A DNA stretch of 64,000 nt from Brumicola pallidula DSM 14239 = ACAM 615 (GCF_000428905.1 NZ_AUAV01000005.1:248001-312000); one strand, 5' to 3'. Counted from the stretch's first letter, positions 9,570-19,685 are shown. The notes: generated by a model from the letters alone, not told the origin. Program-made: numbers and translations.

Positions 9570-11873
9570 ATGACTTCACGTTATTGCTTTAGCCCCGTGT
9601 GTTCAGATAATAAGAGCACTAAAAACAACAAAAAGACCATTCAATTGAGAGCAAAAAGTAAGCCGATAAAGTTTAAACACAGTGTTTATTCACTAATTTA
9701 TGCGGCGGTAATACTCGCTCTCACTGCACCAAATAATGCATTTGCTGAGTCTGCACTTAAAAACAGTACACAAAAATCAATCTCGAGAGTAAAAGATGAT
9801 CAACAAACGCCACTTCATAGTGAGGATAGGGAAGCTAAAGTAATTGAAAGAATTGAAATTATTGGTCAAATAAATACGGGATTAATGGAATCTGAAATTG
9901 CATTGGCCGAAACCAGTTCACCTGATCTGCGTTCGCAATTGTCACAACTCCCTGGTGTCAGTGTAAACGGCAATGGGTTGGTTAGCGGGATTGTCCAGTA
10001 TAGAGGCTTATTCGGTGACCGGCTCAAGGTCAAAATTGACGGTATTGAGATTGCAGGTGCAGGACCAAATGCAATGGATAGTCCATTATCTCATGCTATT
10101 GGTAATAGCCACGAAATTATGTTGTATCAGGGTATAGCTCCGGTATCTGTTGGTTATGAAACGCTCGCTGGCGCGATTGAAATAAAGGATGCAATACCAT
10201 CACTTGGTGACTCTAAAGCGTTTGCTGCTTCAACTACGTTGTCGGCAAGTTGGTTTACGAATAACGACGCTAAAATGTTAGGTGTTAGCACTGTTCTTGC
10301 CAATGATGAAAACTATGCCTCATTTCAGGGCCAATATCAGGATGCACAAAATTATGAAAGTGGTGATGGATTGATTATTCCATCAACTTTTTATGAGCGC
10401 AGTGGCCTAAAATTTAAACTTGGAAAACACACCGATGCGTACCAGTTAGATCTTTTAATTGGTTCTCGTAACACCAATGAGTCAGGAACCCCGGCACTTG
10501 CTATGGATATATCGTTTGTAGATGCACTGTGGTACAAGCTTAGTTTTGAACAAAATATTAGCAACGATTGGAAAACTAAAGTGCAGGTATTTGGTAATCA
10601 AAACCAACACATTATGAATAATTTTGGTCTTCGTACAGCGCCTACTTTGGCTTCATACAGACAAAATACAGTGGATAGTAAGGCCGTTGGGGTAGACCTT
10701 GATGTTATTCAAAATTCGGCAAAAAGAAATTGGCAACTGGGGCTTAACTATTATTCACAAGCTCACAACTCTCGAATAACTAACCCGAACACTAGCTCTT
10801 TCTTTATTCAGAATTTTAATAATATTCAGCGCGAAGTAGGGAGTGCATACGTGCAATATAATATTACAGCTAACTCAAAAGAGTCTGCCAATATCCATAG
10901 CAACGATGTGCATTGGCAACTCGGTGGCAGATTCAGTAATATTGGTTACAGCACTGATGAAGTCGACTCCAATATGGTTTTGGTCAACCCAAATATTGCC
11001 ACACTGGCAAATAATTTTAATACTTCACAAGGAACACTTGATTTTGATTTAATCGATTTAGTAGTTAAAGCCGAAACAAAAATTAACGATAGCTTACGAG
11101 CAACGCTATCATTGGGCCAAAAAGAACGAGCACCGAGTTATAATGAGCTTTATTCTTGGTTTCCACTCGGTGTATCAGCTGGCTTAGCCGATGGAAGAAA
11201 CTACTTGGGTAATTTAGCGCTTAAAAAGGAAACGGCTGGGCAGATTGATATAGGTTTGCAATTACAGAGTGATGGTCTGACTATTATGGGCAGTGTTTTC
11301 TATCATAGTATTGATAACTATATTATCGGTGTACTCTCAAGCAATATGTCAGCCAACATGATAGCCAATATGATGGGAGCACAACCACCCTTGCAGTGGA
11401 ATAACCGCAAAGCGAAATTACATGGAGCTGACTTATATATATCCAAAATAATTGGCACACATTGGCAAGCAACTATGAGCGGTCAATGGGTTGAAGGTAA
11501 ATTAAGCGATAGTATTGACGGCCAACGCTACCCGCTATACCGTATAGCGCCTTTGAGTGGCAATATATCTTTACGTTGGAGCAAGGCCGATCTTGACGCA
11601 TCGCTGTCATTGAATATCGCAGACAGCCAAAACAATGTGTCGTTATTACAAAATGAAAGACCAACACCGGGTTATGCTGTTTGGAATTTCAATCTGCACT
11701 ATCAAGTGATGCCAACACTGGCACTGAGTTTAGTTGCAGAGAACCTGTTGGACAAAGAATATGCCCAGCACTTAGGTGGTATTAATAGAGTTTCTGGCAG
11801 CGAAATAGCAGTTGCACAAAAAGTACCTGAAATGGGCCGTAACATAGGCTTATATGCAGAGTATTCGTTCTAG
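9570..11873 (+). CDS. TonB-dependent receptor, probable copper receptor (OprC/NosA-like)
   Basis: A 767-residue outer-membrane gated channel. An unusually long basic leader (about 38 residues) precedes a hydrophobic signal core ending AFA-E (about residue 59). A TonB-box-like VIERIEIIGQ is followed by the plug domain (SQLPGVSVNGNGLVSGIVQYRG, then LKVKIDGIEI) and a C-terminal beta-barrel ending in the aromatic residue of LYAEYSF. The C-terminal NLLDKEYAQHLGGINR resembles OprC/NosA-type copper receptors. A Met-rich loop (SSNMSANMIANMMG, encoded around 11340-11380) would suit Cu binding. AGGA precedes the ATG. The adjacent DUF2946-like gene supports copper, but the ligand is not proven. Confidence 0.8.
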   Translation: MTSRYCFSPVCSDNKSTKNNKKTIQLRAKSKPIKFKHSVYSLIYAAVILALTAPNNAFAESALKNSTQKSISRVKDDQQTPLHSEDREAKVIERIEIIGQINTGLMESEIALAETSSPDLRSQLSQLPGVSVNGNGLVSGIVQYRGLFGDRLKVKIDGIEIAGAGPNAMDSPLSHAIGNSHEIMLYQGIAPVSVGYETLAGAIEIKDAIPSLGDSKAFAASTTLSASWFTNNDAKMLGVSTVLANDENYASFQGQYQDAQNYESGDGLIIPSTFYERSGLKFKLGKHTDAYQLDLLIGSRNTNESGTPALAMDISFVDALWYKLSFEQNISNDWKTKVQVFGNQNQHIMNNFGLRTAPTLASYRQNTVDSKAVGVDLDVIQNSAKRNWQLGLNYYSQAHNSRITNPNTSSFFIQNFNNIQREVGSAYVQYNITANSKESANIHSNDVHWQLGGRFSNIGYSTDEVDSNMVLVNPNIATLANNFNTSQGTLDFDLIDLVVKAETKINDSLRATLSLGQKERAPSYNELYSWFPLGVSAGLADGRNYLGNLALKKETAGQIDIGLQLQSDGLTIMGSVFYHSIDNYIIGVLSSNMSANMIANMMGAQPPLQWNNRKAKLHGADLYISKIIGTHWQATMSGQWVEGKLSDSIDGQRYPLYRIAPLSGNISLRWSKADLDASLSLNIADSQNNVSLLQNERPTPGYAVWNFNLHYQVMPTLALSLVAENLLDKEYAQHLGGINRVSGSEIAVAQKVPEMGRNIGLYAEYSF

Positions 11874-11950
11874 CATCCATGAGTCTTAATGAGAGTGGAT
11901 TTAGTTAATCTTTTATTTCTGCAGCGGCGAATCATCAAGCGCTGACAATA

Positions 11951-11977
11951 AAAAACCCAGATATTGCTGGGTTTTTT
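11951..11977. terminator. Bidirectional rho-independent terminator, TonB receptor / typA
   Basis: Perfect 10-bp stem AAAAACCCAG / CTGGGTTTTT with a 6-base loop, followed by T on the plus strand and, because of its A-rich 5' arm, by T on the minus strand too. It sits between convergent genes and can serve both. Confidence 0.88.
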
Positions 11978-12004
11978 ATTAATTAAATTAAAAAAGACTA
12001 AGAA

Positions 12005-13834
12005 TTAATCCTTTTTAGGGCGACCTGCGCGCTTACGCTCATTTTCGCTCAATAATTTCTTGCGAAGACGTATGCTAAGAGGTGTTACTTCTACTAACTC
12101 ATCGTCATCAATAAACTCTAGCGCCTGCTCAAGTGTGTAAACAATTGGTGGCACTAGTGTTTGCGCTTCATCAGTACCTGAAGCACGAACGTTGGTAAGT
12201 TGCTTGCCTTTAAGCGCATTCACGGTTAAGTCGTTTTCACGGCTGTGAATACCAATGATCATACCTTCATAAACCTCAATACCGTGACCAATAAACATGC
12301 GACCACGTTCTTGCAAGTTAAATATGGCGTTGGTAAGTGCTTTACCCGTCGCGTTGGCAACTAAAACACCATTTTTACGCGTACCAATATCTCCGCCTTT
12401 GTGCGGTCCATAATGATCAAAAGAATGATAAATTAAGCCAGAACCGGATGTTAGCGTCATAAAGTCAGTTTGAAAACCAATTAAGCCACGGCTTGGAATA
12501 ATGAAGTCGACACGAGTTCGACCTTTGCCGTCGGGTGTCATGTTGGTCATTTCACCTTTACGCTTGCCAAGTTGCTCAATCATCGTGCCTTGATGCTGCT
12601 CTTCAACGTCGATAGTCAACGTTTCAAACGGTTCCATTAGTTTGCCATCTACTGTTTTTAAGATAACCTCAGGACGAGATACTGCTAACTCGTAACCTTC
12701 TCGACGCATATTTTCAATTAATATACCCAAGTGAAGTTCGCCGCGACCAGCAACGCGGAATTTATCTGGGTCGGCCATTTCTTCGACACGCAAGGCAACG
12801 TTATGCACTAATTCGTCCTGCAAACGCTCAAGAATGTTACGTGACGTAACGTACTTGCCCTCTTTACCAGCAAAGGGAGATGTGTTTACTTGAAAAGTCA
12901 TGATCACGGTTGGTTCATCAACGGACAGCGGCTTGAGTGCCACAACGTTATTAACATCACAAACCGTATCAGAGATTTTTAACTCACCTAAGCCAGTAAT
13001 GGCTACAATATCGCCTGCATCTGCAGATTCAATATCATGGCGTTCAAGACCTAAATAGCCCAAGACTTTACCAATTTTGCCGTTGCGCTTTTCACCTTTA
13101 GCGTTAACCACGGTGACTTGCTGATTCACCCTAACTGTACCGCGAGTAATACGGCCTACACCGATCACACCGACATAAGAGTTATGATCAAGTTGTGAAA
13201 TTTGCATTTGCAATGGGGCTGCAGGATCGCCGTTTGGCGGTTCTACTTGATCTACGATGGCTTGAAACAAGGGTGTCATACTATCGCTTGGCACATTGTA
13301 ATCCATTGTTGCCCAGCCGTTAATTGCAGAGGCGTAAATCACTTGGAAGTCCAACTGCTCGTCAGTCGCTCCTAGATTGTCAAAAAGATCGAACACTTGA
13401 TCAATGACCCAATCAGGGCGAGAACCTGGCTTGTCAATTTTGTTAATAACAACAATTGGCTTAAGGCCTTGTGCGAAGGCTTTTTGCGTTACGAAACGGG
13501 TTTGCGGCATAGGGCCTTCTTGCGCATCGACTAACAGAAGCACAGAGTCGACCATCGACATAACACGCTCAACTTCACCACCGAAATCGGCGTGTCCTGG
13601 GGTATCCACAATGTTTATGCGATATTCATTCCAGTTAATAGCTGTATTCTTAGCAAGGATCGTAATACCACGTTCTTTTTCAATGTCGTTTGAATCCATT
13701 ACGCGTTCTTCGGCTACACCTCGGCTTTCCAATGTGCCTGATTGTTGAAGAAGCTTATCAACTAGGGTCGTTTTACCGTGGTCGACGTGAGCGATGATCG
13801 CGATATTGCGAAGATTTGCAATGGCTGAAGGCAT
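12005..13834 (-). CDS. typA: Translational GTPase TypA/BipA
   Basis: A 609-residue elongation-factor-like GTPase that binds the ribosome and is needed for growth under stress and cold through ribosome assembly. The G domain is complete: [15 protein letters not shown] (P-loop), [12 protein letters not shown] (G3) and NKIDKPG (G4), followed by an EF-Tu-like domain II, EF-G-like domains, and the TypA-specific basic C-terminus ([16 protein letters not shown]). Length matches E. coli TypA (about 607). Close placement to glnA is conserved in enterics, although here three other genes intervene. It shares a terminator with the convergent receptor gene. Confidence 0.97.
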   Translation of the reverse strand: MPSAIANLRNIAIIAHVDHGKTTLVDKLLQQSGTLESRGVAEERVMDSNDIEKERGITILAKNTAINWNEYRINIVDTPGHADFGGEVERVMSMVDSVLLLVDAQEGPMPQTRFVTQKAFAQGLKPIVVINKIDKPGSRPDWVIDQVFDLFDNLGATDEQLDFQVIYASAINGWATMDYNVPSDSMTPLFQAIVDQVEPPNGDPAAPLQMQISQLDHNSYVGVIGVGRITRGTVRVNQQVTVVNAKGEKRNGKIGKVLGYLGLERHDIESADAGDIVAITGLGELKISDTVCDVNNVVALKPLSVDEPTVIMTFQVNTSPFAGKEGKYVTSRNILERLQDELVHNVALRVEEMADPDKFRVAGRGELHLGILIENMRREGYELAVSRPEVILKTVDGKLMEPFETLTIDVEEQHQGTMIEQLGKRKGEMTNMTPDGKGRTRVDFIIPSRGLIGFQTDFMTLTSGSGLIYHSFDHYGPHKGGDIGTRKNGVLVANATGKALTNAIFNLQERGRMFIGHGIEVYEGMIIGIHSRENDLTVNALKGKQLTNVRASGTDEAQTLVPPIVYTLEQALEFIDDDELVEVTPLSIRLRKKLLSENERKRAGRPKKD

Positions 13835-14041
13835 GTTTTACTCTCAATAAATAAATGCGAAGGGAAAAAGCCCCTAGGATTGTTGGGCGCGGATTCTACA
13901 GATTTATTCCGCAATTAGCGACAAACTTTAGCATTTAGTCGCTAAATATAATCAAAAATCGAATAAACCCTTTATTTTCAATCAACGAATTCATTATTTT
14001 GCGACACATTTTGATTTATTATTTACCTTAAAATCTTTTTT

Positions 14042-14644
14042 TTATTGTTTTTGTAGGGTTAATGTCATTTTTATTTCTTTGTTTACCCATTCAGCGTCAG
14101 GATCTGACTCCATTCCAATATTGTAAGCCAGTCGGTCTATAGTAAAACTAGCCGTCAGTGTTGTCTCGTTATTCTTCAATAAGAATGCAACAGGTTGGCT
14201 GATGCCGCGTAATGTTAAAGTGCCTGTTACTGCGTAATCTTTGTCTTTGGCAACAATTTGGCTGCTTTCAAATATACTTTTAGGGTGATTTTCAACATCA
14301 AACCAATCTCCCTCGGGCAACGTGCTGTCGTAGGTGCTGTCTCCGGTTTTTGCGGATGCAACGTAAAAGGTAGCTAGGATCTGTGGTGACGCAGCGGGTG
14401 GCAACACAATATCAGCATTCCACTTATCAAAAACGCCTGAAAACTGCATACCAACATGTACTCCAGCAAAAGTAACTTGGCTGTTTTTTGCACTAACAGA
14501 AAATTTCTCTTGTGCAAAAGATGACGGCGTGTAAATAAACGCAGTCATTAACAATAGCAATAGTGATAAATAAAATGAATAATCGCCGTTCCCTTGCTGT
14601 CTGGTTTTCAGAGCGCCTTCAAATCTTAATTGTGTCTCTAACAT
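14042..14644 (-). CDS. YceI-family periplasmic protein (second copy)
   Basis: A 200-residue lipocalin-like YceI-domain protein; the family binds polyisoprenoids or similar lipids in the periplasm. The mature domain (from about residue 45) has the family features SQVTFAGVHVGMQFSGVFDKW and GTLTLRGISQPVAFLLK. The N-terminus is odd: about 22 polar residues precede the hydrophobic signal core ending SSFAQ, and I see no better downstream start. It is the last gene of a yceI / cytochrome b561 / yceI run (44-bp gap), so it probably belongs with a membrane cytochrome rather than acting alone. Confidence 0.85.
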   Translation of the reverse strand: MLETQLRFEGALKTRQQGNGDYSFYLSLLLLLMTAFIYTPSSFAQEKFSVSAKNSQVTFAGVHVGMQFSGVFDKWNADIVLPPAASPQILATFYVASAKTGDSTYDSTLPEGDWFDVENHPKSIFESSQIVAKDKDYAVTGTLTLRGISQPVAFLLKNNETTLTASFTIDRLAYNIGMESDPDAEWVNKEIKMTLTLQKQ

Positions 14645-14688
14645 ATTATTATTTTTCCAAAATTTAAGTTGTCATAATTGCTAATAGA

Positions 14689-15267
14689 CTATCTTTTAGT
14701 CTTTGACCACCACATACGATCCAATAGATTTACACCATGTTTATTTCTATGCCAGATAACGGCGCCGATGTGACCTATAATCAGAAAACCTAAAATCGAC
14801 GCTGTTATCCAATGTATATTGTTGGCGATAGTTTCAATCATCTTATTCCTAGCTACTCCAGGAATGTGTGGCCATTTTATCCAATCCACAAATACAAATG
14901 TAGGCAAGCCAAAAGGACTAGCGGATACCATTAGCCAGCCGGACAGAGGCATAACAACAACGGCAATATAAAGTAATATATGGCCTGCTTTTGCTTTCTT
15001 TTTATCGCTTTTTGAAAATTCTATAGGGAGCTCGGGTGCGTATGTAAATATCCGCACGCACACTCGGACAAACAAGGTCCAAAGCATAACAACGCCCGCC
15101 GCTTTATGGATCTGAAAGAGCTTGTATTGATCCGCTTTACTGATATCTGCGTTAACCATATACAAGCCACTCACAAACATAAACACAAGCCCTAAGACGA
15201 CGGTCCAGTGTAATAAAATACTCAGACTATGATATCGATGTTGCTTGACGATGACGTTATTAACCAT
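14689..15267 (-). CDS. Cytochrome b561-family membrane protein
   Basis: A four-helix di-heme cytochrome b561 (CybB-like), 192 residues from the ATG chosen here. Candidate heme ligands are visible as RYHSLSILLHW at the first helix, QIHKAAG at the second, and NIHWITASILGFLIIGHIG in the last. Such proteins pass electrons from the quinone pool to periplasmic acceptors. The ATG at 15267 overlaps the stop of the upstream yceI gene by 8 bp, so translation is probably coupled; an in-frame TTG at 15291 would add 8 residues and is less likely. Pairing with YceI is common across proteobacteria. Confidence 0.88.
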   Translation of the reverse strand: MVNNVIVKQHRYHSLSILLHWTVVLGLVFMFVSGLYMVNADISKADQYKLFQIHKAAGVVMLWTLFVRVCVRIFTYAPELPIEFSKSDKKKAKAGHILLYIAVVVMPLSGWLMVSASPFGLPTFVFVDWIKWPHIPGVARNKMIETIANNIHWITASILGFLIIGHIGAVIWHRNKHGVNLLDRMWWSKTKR

Positions 15268-15895
15268 CTGTTTTAACAAATTCACCTTCAATCATCACTT
15301 CAACTTCATCACCAATGTTAGGCGCATATTTGCTCATCCCCCAGTTTGTACGCTGTATAGTTGTAGTTGCAGAAAATCCCATCGTTGGTTTGCCACTAAA
15401 AGGTTGGCGAAGCATTGCACCATTAAATTCAACATCCAATGAAACCGGTTTTGATACACCCAAGAAAGTAAGCTCGCCTATCATTACTGCGGTTTTGTCT
15501 CCCGTCATTTCTATCGAAGTGGATACAAAATCAATACTGGCAAATTCACCGGCATTGAACCAGCTCTCGTCAGTAGCGAGGATGTTGTCAAAATCTTTCT
15601 CTTTTGCATTCGGATAAGCCGTTTGAATTGACATCGGATTAATTTTGGCCGTGACTGTGCTGTTTGTAATATCTGAAGTGTCATAGTCAATAGCGGCCTC
15701 AAAATCTGCAAAGCGAGCGACATAACTAGATAGACCTAAATGTGATACTTTCCAAACCACAGACGCATGGCTCAAGTCGACCACATATTCGCCCCTAGGC
15801 ATCTCATTGAATGGGCTTTGTGCAAATACCGAGGAAACACCGCCAGCCAAACTAAGTACCGAAGTAAAAATAACCATTTTTAAATAATTCATCAT
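15260..15895 (-). CDS. YceI-family periplasmic protein (first copy)
   Basis: A 211-residue YceI-domain protein from the ATG chosen here (MMNYLKMVIF...), with a typical signal peptide ending VFAQ (about residue 26). The mature part shows the family pattern: YVVDLSHASVVWKVSHLG and GELTFLGVSKPVSLDVEFNG. The frame extends upstream to a non-ATG codon at 15970 and an ATG at 15904, but the signal peptide is best formed from 15895, where a GGAT precedes. It leads the yceI / b561 / yceI operon. The two YceI copies differ considerably in sequence, so they are not a recent duplication. Confidence 0.87.
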   Translation of the reverse strand: MMNYLKMVIFTSVLSLAGGVSSVFAQSPFNEMPRGEYVVDLSHASVVWKVSHLGLSSYVARFADFEAAIDYDTSDITNSTVTAKINPMSIQTAYPNAKEKDFDNILATDESWFNAGEFASIDFVSTSIEMTGDKTAVMIGELTFLGVSKPVSLDVEFNGAMLRQPFSGKPTMGFSATTTIQRTNWGMSKYAPNIGDEVEVMIEGEFVKTDG

Positions 15896-16091
15896 GTCAT
15901 CCATTTTTGTGATTTTGCAGTCTAAACATCGAGCATAATAGCTCAACGTCTGTAATATGTTTATCAGCACATCTTAAGATACGCGAATACGAGCGAAAAG
16001 TGGGTGATTTTGTTGCACAATTAATTTAACAATAAAACGACTATCCCGCATAAACAAGTCAAGCAGTTCAAATGCACACTATTTTTAGCGC

Positions 16092-16160
16092 TTGCACCAA
16101 AACAATACGCTAAGCGCCGTTTGCACCAGATTAATTCATTTTGGGATCTTTTTGGTGCAA
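16092..16160 (+). promoter_or_regulatory. NtrC enhancer region upstream of glnA
   Basis: Three copies of the NtrC half-site: TTGCACCA at 16092-16099 and 16121-16128, and its complement TTGGTGCAA at 16152-16160. Centres are about 29-31 bp apart, three helical turns, like the paired enhancer sites of E. coli glnAp2. They lie roughly 105-165 bp before the predicted transcription start. The opposite half of each site is weakly conserved, so strength is uncertain. Confidence 0.65.
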
Positions 16161-16232
16161 CTAGACGGTTTGGCTCAGCGAGTGCATCAATGGCAAGCCA
16201 GTGTTTACAAGGACTTTTATTTCATTGCTATA

Positions 16233-16248
16233 TGGCACGAATATCGCT
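16233..16248 (+). promoter_or_regulatory. Sigma-54 promoter of glnA
   Basis: TGGCACGAATATCGCT matches the sigma-54 -24/-12 consensus (TGGCAC-N5-TTGCW) at all but one core position, and the GG and GC are exactly 10 bp apart as required. Transcription should start near 16259, leaving a leader of about 90 nt. Confidence 0.85.
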
Positions 16249-16348
16249 TATAGTTTTGCATAACTATTTTTGAAAGCTTATTAGATAGTTTTTAACATTT
16301 GTACGGAGCACAAATCCGCACAAGGAAATTTTTTTATCGGAGGACAGT

Positions 16349-17758
16349 ATGTCAATTGAGTCGGCATTAGAGTTAATTAAAGAAAGTGAAGCGAAATTTA
16401 TTGATTTGCGTTTTACGGATACAAAAGGTAAAGAGCAGCACGTTACTATTCCTACTCACCAAGTAGATGAAGACTTCTTTGAAGAAGGTAAAATGTTCGA
16501 TGGTTCATCAATTGCTGGCTGGAAAGGCATTAATGAATCCGACATGGTACTTATGCCAGATCCAACGACGGCGGTTTTAGACCCCTTCGCTGAAGAGACT
16601 CAGATTAATATTACTTGTGACGTATTAGAACCATCAACGATGCAGGGTTATGACCGTGATCCTCGTTCAGTTGCAAAACGCGCTGAAGAATATTTAAAGT
16701 CTACTGGCATAGGTGACGCTGTGTTATTTGGTCCAGAGCCAGAGTTCTTTTTATTCGACGACGTTCGTTACCATACGGATATGTCAGGTTCTTTTTTCAA
16801 AATTGATGCAGAAGAAGCAGCGTGGAATTCTGGTGCAGAATTCGAAGGCGGTAACAAGGGACATCGTCCCGGTGTTAAAGGTGGTTATTTCCCCGTCGCG
16901 CCAGTTGACTCTGCACATGATACCCGTTCAGCAATGTGTCTTGTAATGGAAGAAATGGGTTTAGTTGTTGAAGCTCACCACCATGAAGTTGCCACTGCTG
17001 GCCAAAACGAAATCGCCTGTAAGTTTAACACAATGGTTAAAAAAGCAGATGAAATTCAAATCTACAAGTATGTTGTTCACAATGTTGCTGACGCATACGG
17101 ACAAACAGCGACCTTTATGCCTAAACCGCTAGTTGGCGATAACGGCTCTGGTATGCACTGCCATATGTCAATTACCAAAGATGGTAAAAATACGTTTGCA
17201 GGCGATAGCTACGCCGGTCTTTCTGATGATGCATTGTTCTATATTGGCGGCATTATCAAGCATGCGAAAGCAATCAATGCGTTTGCAAATGCATCAACTA
17301 ACTCTTACAAGCGTTTGGTTCCCGGATTCGAAGCACCTGTTATGTTAGCTTACTCAGCCCGTAACCGTTCGGCTTCTATTCGTATTCCTTATGTAACGAG
17401 CGAAAGAGCACGTCGTATCGAAGTTCGTTTCCCTGACCCATCAGCCAACCCATACTTAGCGTTCACTGCTTTGTTGATGGCGGGTCTTGACGGTATAAAG
17501 AATAAGATCCATCCAGGTGAGTCAATGAACAAAGATTTGTATGACTTACCACCTGAAGAAGCAGCGCAGATCCCAAAGGTGGCTAGTTCACTAGAGGAAG
17601 CTTTGGCGGCACTAGATGCAGACCGTGAATTTTTAACGACTGGTGGCGTAATGAGCGACGACATGATTGACGCTTACATTAAACTTAAAGCGGCCGACGT
17701 TGAAAAGCTCAACATGTCTACTCACCCAGTTGAGTTTGAAATGTACTACAGCGTTTAA
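16349..17758 (+). CDS. glnA: Glutamine synthetase type I
   Basis: A 469-residue cytoplasmic dodecameric enzyme that makes glutamine from glutamate, ammonia and ATP. Diagnostic segments: [10 protein letters not shown] near residue 49, the metal/ATP site in [20 protein letters not shown] and the C-terminal NRSASIRIP. The adenylylation Tyr398 in [10 protein letters not shown] is present, so activity should be controlled by GlnE. A perfect ribosome site (GGAGGACAGT) precedes the ATG. Transcription should come from the sigma-54 promoter and NtrC sites just upstream. A strong terminator follows, so glnLG are mainly separate. Confidence 0.99.
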   Translation: MSIESALELIKESEAKFIDLRFTDTKGKEQHVTIPTHQVDEDFFEEGKMFDGSSIAGWKGINESDMVLMPDPTTAVLDPFAEETQINITCDVLEPSTMQGYDRDPRSVAKRAEEYLKSTGIGDAVLFGPEPEFFLFDDVRYHTDMSGSFFKIDAEEAAWNSGAEFEGGNKGHRPGVKGGYFPVAPVDSAHDTRSAMCLVMEEMGLVVEAHHHEVATAGQNEIACKFNTMVKKADEIQIYKYVVHNVADAYGQTATFMPKPLVGDNGSGMHCHMSITKDGKNTFAGDSYAGLSDDALFYIGGIIKHAKAINAFANASTNSYKRLVPGFEAPVMLAYSARNRSASIRIPYVTSERARRIEVRFPDPSANPYLAFTALLMAGLDGIKNKIHPGESMNKDLYDLPPEEAAQIPKVASSLEEALAALDADREFLTTGGVMSDDMIDAYIKLKAADVEKLNMSTHPVEFEMYYSV

Positions 17759-17837
17759 ACGTTTATTATTTAGAACGCAGTGCCGATATTTACTTAATAC
17801 ACCGGCTCCTCGTTATCTAAATATAAATATTTATACT

Positions 17838-17864
17838 AAAGCCTGTGTTTACAGGCTTTTTTTT
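17838..17864 (+). terminator. Rho-independent terminator after glnA
   Basis: Stem AAAGCCTGT / ACAGGCTTT with loop GTTT, followed by a run of T. It lies 80 bp after the glnA stop. Confidence 0.9.
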
Positions 17865-17909
17865 ATTTGAAAACGGCTACACTAATGAAATGTCGTCTAG
17901 GTTAATTTA

Positions 17910-18461
17910 ATGAATATAGCAAAGTTCTTAACATCCAAAGGTTTTATGGTGCTGATTATACTCGGTCTTGCGCTCTCTGCTTCTGTGCAAGCAGGTAAAA
18001 TATATAAAACGGTAAACACAGATGGAACAATTACTTATTCAGACCAGCCAACGCCGGGGTCTGTTGAGGTTGATTTTGCCTCTAACACAACCACGATAGT
18101 GCAAAATCCAAACACGCAAACTAAGCTACTCAAAACCATAAAACAGAAGAAACCTGTTGAGCATTCACTTAACGTTACCTCTCCTGCTAGCGATGGCACT
18201 ATTCGAAACACAACGGGTAATGTAACCATCAGTGCGTCAGTCTCGCCGAATGCTCCAGGGCACTATGAACTTTCACTGCATGAGCAAAAACTTCGCTCCA
18301 GTTCAGGTACTTTTTTGGTAAAAGATCTGCCTAGAGGAACTTATTCCTACCAAATTAACTTCGTTAGCACTTCGGGCAAGGTAATTGCATCGTCTTCGGT
18401 AAGACGCTTTTTTATGCACAAACCTTCAGCGCTAATTAAGCCTCAAAATAACAGCAATTAA
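17910..18461 (+). CDS. DUF4124 domain periplasmic protein
   Basis: A 183-residue protein with a signal peptide (hydrophobic core about residues 13-27, ending VQAG) followed directly by a DUF4124 domain, recognisable as KIYKTVNTDGTITYSDQPTPG. The C-terminal half (from about residue 85) looks like an Ig-like or beta-sandwich domain. Function is not established for this family. It lies between glnA and glnL. A link to nitrogen control is not shown by the sequence itself. Confidence 0.82.
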   Translation: MNIAKFLTSKGFMVLIILGLALSASVQAGKIYKTVNTDGTITYSDQPTPGSVEVDFASNTTTIVQNPNTQTKLLKTIKQKKPVEHSLNVTSPASDGTIRNTTGNVTISASVSPNAPGHYELSLHEQKLRSSSGTFLVKDLPRGTYSYQINFVSTSGKVIASSSVRRFFMHKPSALIKPQNNSN

Positions 18462-18561
18462 GTAATACCGCGTTGTGAACTCTGCATCCATGGTTTAACC
18501 GGGTGTTAGCGAGTTTTCACCAATTATTTGATTGCGCACTAAAATCGCATAATATAGTGCA

Positions 18562-18580
18562 TTGCACAAATGTAGTGCAA
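18562..18580 (+). promoter_or_regulatory. NtrC operator before glnL
   Basis: TTGCACAAATGTAGTGCAA is a near-perfect dyad matching the NtrC consensus (TGCAC-N7-GTGCA), 14 bp before the glnL ATG. A plausible sigma-70 promoter (TTGATT at 18528, AATATA at 18551) lies just upstream, so bound NtrC would cover the start region and repress, as at E. coli glnLp. Confidence 0.8.
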
Positions 18581-18594
18581 CACACAAGGGCATT

Positions 18595-19683
18595 ATGGAC
18601 GACCGTTTAGCTGCAATAAACCTATCGCCGTTTCAACTGCGCAATATGTTGAAAACAGTTGTGATCATTATTGATGAGCATTTCGATATTTTATATGTCA
18701 ATGATGCCGCTTTAGCGATGCTAGAGACGGGATTAAAACAAATTCACGATCGCAAATTCTATGAGTTCTTTCTCGATGATGGTATTGAGCGTTCGACATT
18801 TGAAATAGCACTTCGTCATCAAGAGGATTTCAGTGAAACGGAGGTACAACTGTGCTTCAAAGACGGACGCAGTGTATTAACTGATATCACGGCTAGTTGT
18901 TTTGAAATTGATGGCCAACGCATGATGTTGCTAGAAATAAAACAAATTGATAAGCAGAAAAAGATAACTCAAGAAACGCTACAGCATGCGCAGCAGGAGG
19001 CAGCAAGGGAACTTGTGCGTGGCTTAGCTCATGAAATTAAAAATCCTTTGGGTGGTATTCGGGGCGCGGCGCAGTTACTTGAAAAAGAACTGACGGATCC
19101 AGAACAAAAAGAATTTACGCAAATGATCGTTGATCAATCCGATCGCCTGTGTTCGCTGGTTGATAGACTTCTTGGTCCAAATTCCTTGCCACAAAGGAAG
19201 TGGATTAATATTCATCAGGTAATTGAGAAAGTGCGCTCAGTTATTTACGCAGATACTTTACACAATATTGAAATAGAAAGGGATTATGATCCATCAATAC
19301 CGGATCTATATGTTGACCCTGACATGCTGCAACAAGCGTTGTTGAATATAGCACGAAATAGCATGCAAGCATTGAAATCAGACAACACAGAAAGTGCACG
19401 TATAAAGTTAAAAACGCGCATTGAAAGGCAGTCAGTTATCAAAGGTAAGCGTTATGGACTAAGCGCATTAATTAGTATCATTGACAATGGTCCCGGCATT
19501 CCCAAGGAACTCAAAGATACTGTCTTTTATCCGATGGTAACAACTAAGCAAAATGGTAGTGGCTTGGGGTTATCAATAGCGCAAAACCTGACTAACCACC
19601 ACGATGGCAAAATTGATGTAGTCAGTTATCCAGGGCATACCGAATTTACCCTCTATCTACCTATTAAGAAAAGGCACGAATAG
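18595..19683 (+). CDS. glnL: Nitrogen regulation sensor histidine kinase NtrB
   Basis: A 362-residue cytoplasmic sensor kinase/phosphatase that, under PII control, phosphorylates NtrC. It has an N-terminal PAS domain (about 10-115), the H-box with His146 in RGLAHEIKNPLGGIRGAAQ, an N-box (NIARNSMQAL), and a G-box (GSGLGLSIAQNL). There are no membrane segments, as expected. The ATG at 18595 with AAGGG six bases before is preferred over an upstream TTG in the same frame, which would fall inside the NtrC operator. The stop lies 2 bp before glnG, so the two form an operon. Confidence 0.97.
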   Translation: MDDRLAAINLSPFQLRNMLKTVVIIIDEHFDILYVNDAALAMLETGLKQIHDRKFYEFFLDDGIERSTFEIALRHQEDFSETEVQLCFKDGRSVLTDITASCFEIDGQRMMLLEIKQIDKQKKITQETLQHAQQEAARELVRGLAHEIKNPLGGIRGAAQLLEKELTDPEQKEFTQMIVDQSDRLCSLVDRLLGPNSLPQRKWINIHQVIEKVRSVIYADTLHNIEIERDYDPSIPDLYVDPDMLQQALLNIARNSMQALKSDNTESARIKLKTRIERQSVIKGKRYGLSALISIIDNGPGIPKELKDTVFYPMVTTKQNGSGLGLSIAQNLTNHHDGKIDVVSYPGHTEFTLYLPIKKRHE

Positions 19684-19685
19684 TT

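Larger units (their letters stand above)
15896..16348. other. yceI / glnA divergent regulatory region
   Basis: 453 bp without a gene. It holds the sigma-54 promoter of glnA and three NtrC half-site elements spaced about 30 bp apart, listed separately. No clear promoter for the divergent yceI operon was picked out. Confidence 0.6.
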
